Of a DNA stretch of 5,651 nucleotides, positions 5,240 to 5,651 are shown one piece after another; positions within the stretch are counted from its first letter, which is position 1, and each line of letters starts with the position of its first letter. The notes under the pieces are model-generated. The model was not told the DNA's origin and made no database searches. It saw only the letters and a list, made by a program, of their open reading frames with translations. This stretch comes from Clostridia bacterium (lineage in GTDB: Bacteria; Bacillota_A; Clostridia; Oscillospirales; CAG-272): contig JAFQOB010000313.1 in assembly GCA_017395725.1 (NCBI GenBank), positions 1 through 5,651 of the forward strand. The letters are read 5' to 3'. The translations under genes were made by a program, and so were the position numbers.

Positions 5240-5530
5240 ATGACAAAAATAATTGAGCAAATATGGAATGAAAATTTAGAACTTTCATCAAATTTAGGGG
5301 TAACAAACCAAGAGTTAAGGAAGTCTGAGAAGCTTATGTTTCGAAATCGCGAAAAGTTAGAAGAAAAGCTTGACGAAAAACAGAAAGAATTATACGAAAA
5401 ATTCAATGAGAGTTTAGATGAAGTAAATTATCAAAATTCACAAGAAGCTTTTTGCGTTGGGTTTAGCATTGGTTTAAGGATTGCAACAGAAGCATTACTA
5501 AAATCTGAAATTATATCTAATCTTGAATAA
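5240..5530 (+). CDS. Small coiled-coil protein, DUF6809-like
   Basis: A 96-aa protein of unknown function. The ATG is supported by GAAAGGA (5225-5231), 8 nt upstream. Residues about 24-62 are strongly charged and helical (EKLEEKLDEKQKELYEKFNE in the middle), suggesting a coiled coil. The C-terminal part has QEAFCVGFSIGLRIATEALL (69-88), a compact helix with a Gly-Phe/Gly-Leu pattern. That order, charged helix then a GFxxGxRxxxEAL-type tail, matches what I remember of Firmicutes DUF6809 proteins. No signal peptide or membrane helix is seen; residues 72-86 are only moderately hydrophobic. By hand count G+C is 75 of 240 bases over 5281-5520 (31%), clearly lower than sampled aspS stretches (40-53%), which may mean different ancestry. 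The downstream gene has its own promoter, so it may be transcribed separately. Confidence 0.8.
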   Translation: MTKIIEQIWNENLELSSNLGVTNQELRKSEKLMFRNREKLEEKLDEKQKELYEKFNESLDEVNYQNSQEAFCVGFSIGLRIATEALLKSEIISNLE

Positions 5531-5547
5531 AAAAGTTTTCAAATATA

Positions 5548-5577
5548 TTCCCACTTACCGTGTTTTTATGTTATACT
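5548..5577 (+). promoter_or_regulatory. Extended -10 promoter of the right-edge gene
   Basis: TATACT (5572-5577) is preceded by TG one base away (5569-5570), forming an extended -10; TTCCCA (5548-5553) is a weak -35 at 18 bp. Transcription would start near 5584, right at the ribosome site GAGGTG, so the leader would be only about 14 nt. Confidence 0.6.
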
Positions 5578-5597
5578 ATAGCCGAGGTGAATGTGTG

Positions 5598-5651
5598 ATG
5601 AGCAATATTTTCGAAAGGTACGCCCCTTTTATACAAGATTTCATATACAGA
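5598..5651 (+). CDS. N-terminus of a probable DEAD/DEAH-box helicase (partial, cut by window edge)
   Basis: Eighteen codons are visible, reading MSNIFERYAPFIQDFIYR. The ATG at 5598 has GAGGTG (5584-5589) 8 nt upstream; an earlier ATG at 5591 is out of frame and too close to the ribosome site. The start resembles, from memory, the N-terminus of large Firmicutes DEAD/DEAH-box helicases (FERxAPFIQxFIY, normally followed by a Q-motif-like segment). The motifs that would prove this are beyond the window. That a gene starts here is well supported; the product name is tentative. Confidence 0.5.
   Translation, partial: MSNIFERYAPFIQDFIYR

Noticed and set aside
5002..5406. 134-aa minus-strand open frame overlapping the DUF6809-like gene
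   Set aside because: It runs antisense through the better-supported small gene and through repeat copy B; the end of its translation is simply the repeat read as protein. It has low-complexity Ser/Phe-rich composition and no good ribosome site.

Overview
The window looks like chromosomal DNA from a low-to-moderate GC Clostridia-type Firmicute, perhaps a gut lineage. The basis is the bacterial-type AspRS and HisRS sequences, AGGAG-like ribosome binding sites, consensus sigma-A promoters, a DUF6809-like small protein, and AT-rich intergenic DNA packed with hairpin repeats of the kind I remember from gut Clostridia. The exact taxon cannot be read from the sequence.

Left part, minus strand (44-4398): one apparent transcription unit, read right to left. 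It starts at a near-consensus sigma-A promoter (4370-4398). Its genes are a 369-aa protein resembling polysaccharide-deacetylase-like proteins (3206-4315), histidyl-tRNA synthetase hisS (1899-3161) and aspartyl-tRNA synthetase aspS (84-1874). It ends at a rho-independent terminator (44-80). Gaps of 44 and 24 nt with no hairpins between them suggest co-transcription. The predicted leader is only about 48 nt, so there is no room for a T-box.

Middle (4399-5164): a long divergent intergenic region with no convincing gene. It holds several structured repeats: a 20-nt palindrome, a GGACCG/CGGTCC hairpin, a 93-bp element with 13-bp inverted ends, a T6-hairpin-A6 element, and two inverted copies of one two-hairpin repeat. 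In that last family the ends are conserved while the central hairpin differs. Most of the block lies between two exact 13-nt direct repeats (4456-4468 and 5198-5210).

Right part, plus strand (5165-5651): a small AT-rich gene for a 96-aa coiled-coil DUF6809-like protein. After it comes a separate promoter and the first 18 codons of a gene that resembles the start of DEAD/DEAH-box helicases.

The two synthetases supply His-tRNA and Asp-tRNA for translation. The role of the carbohydrate-type enzyme in front of them is unexplained. I found no CRISPR, tRNA, rRNA or transposase. The least ordinary content is the repeat cluster.
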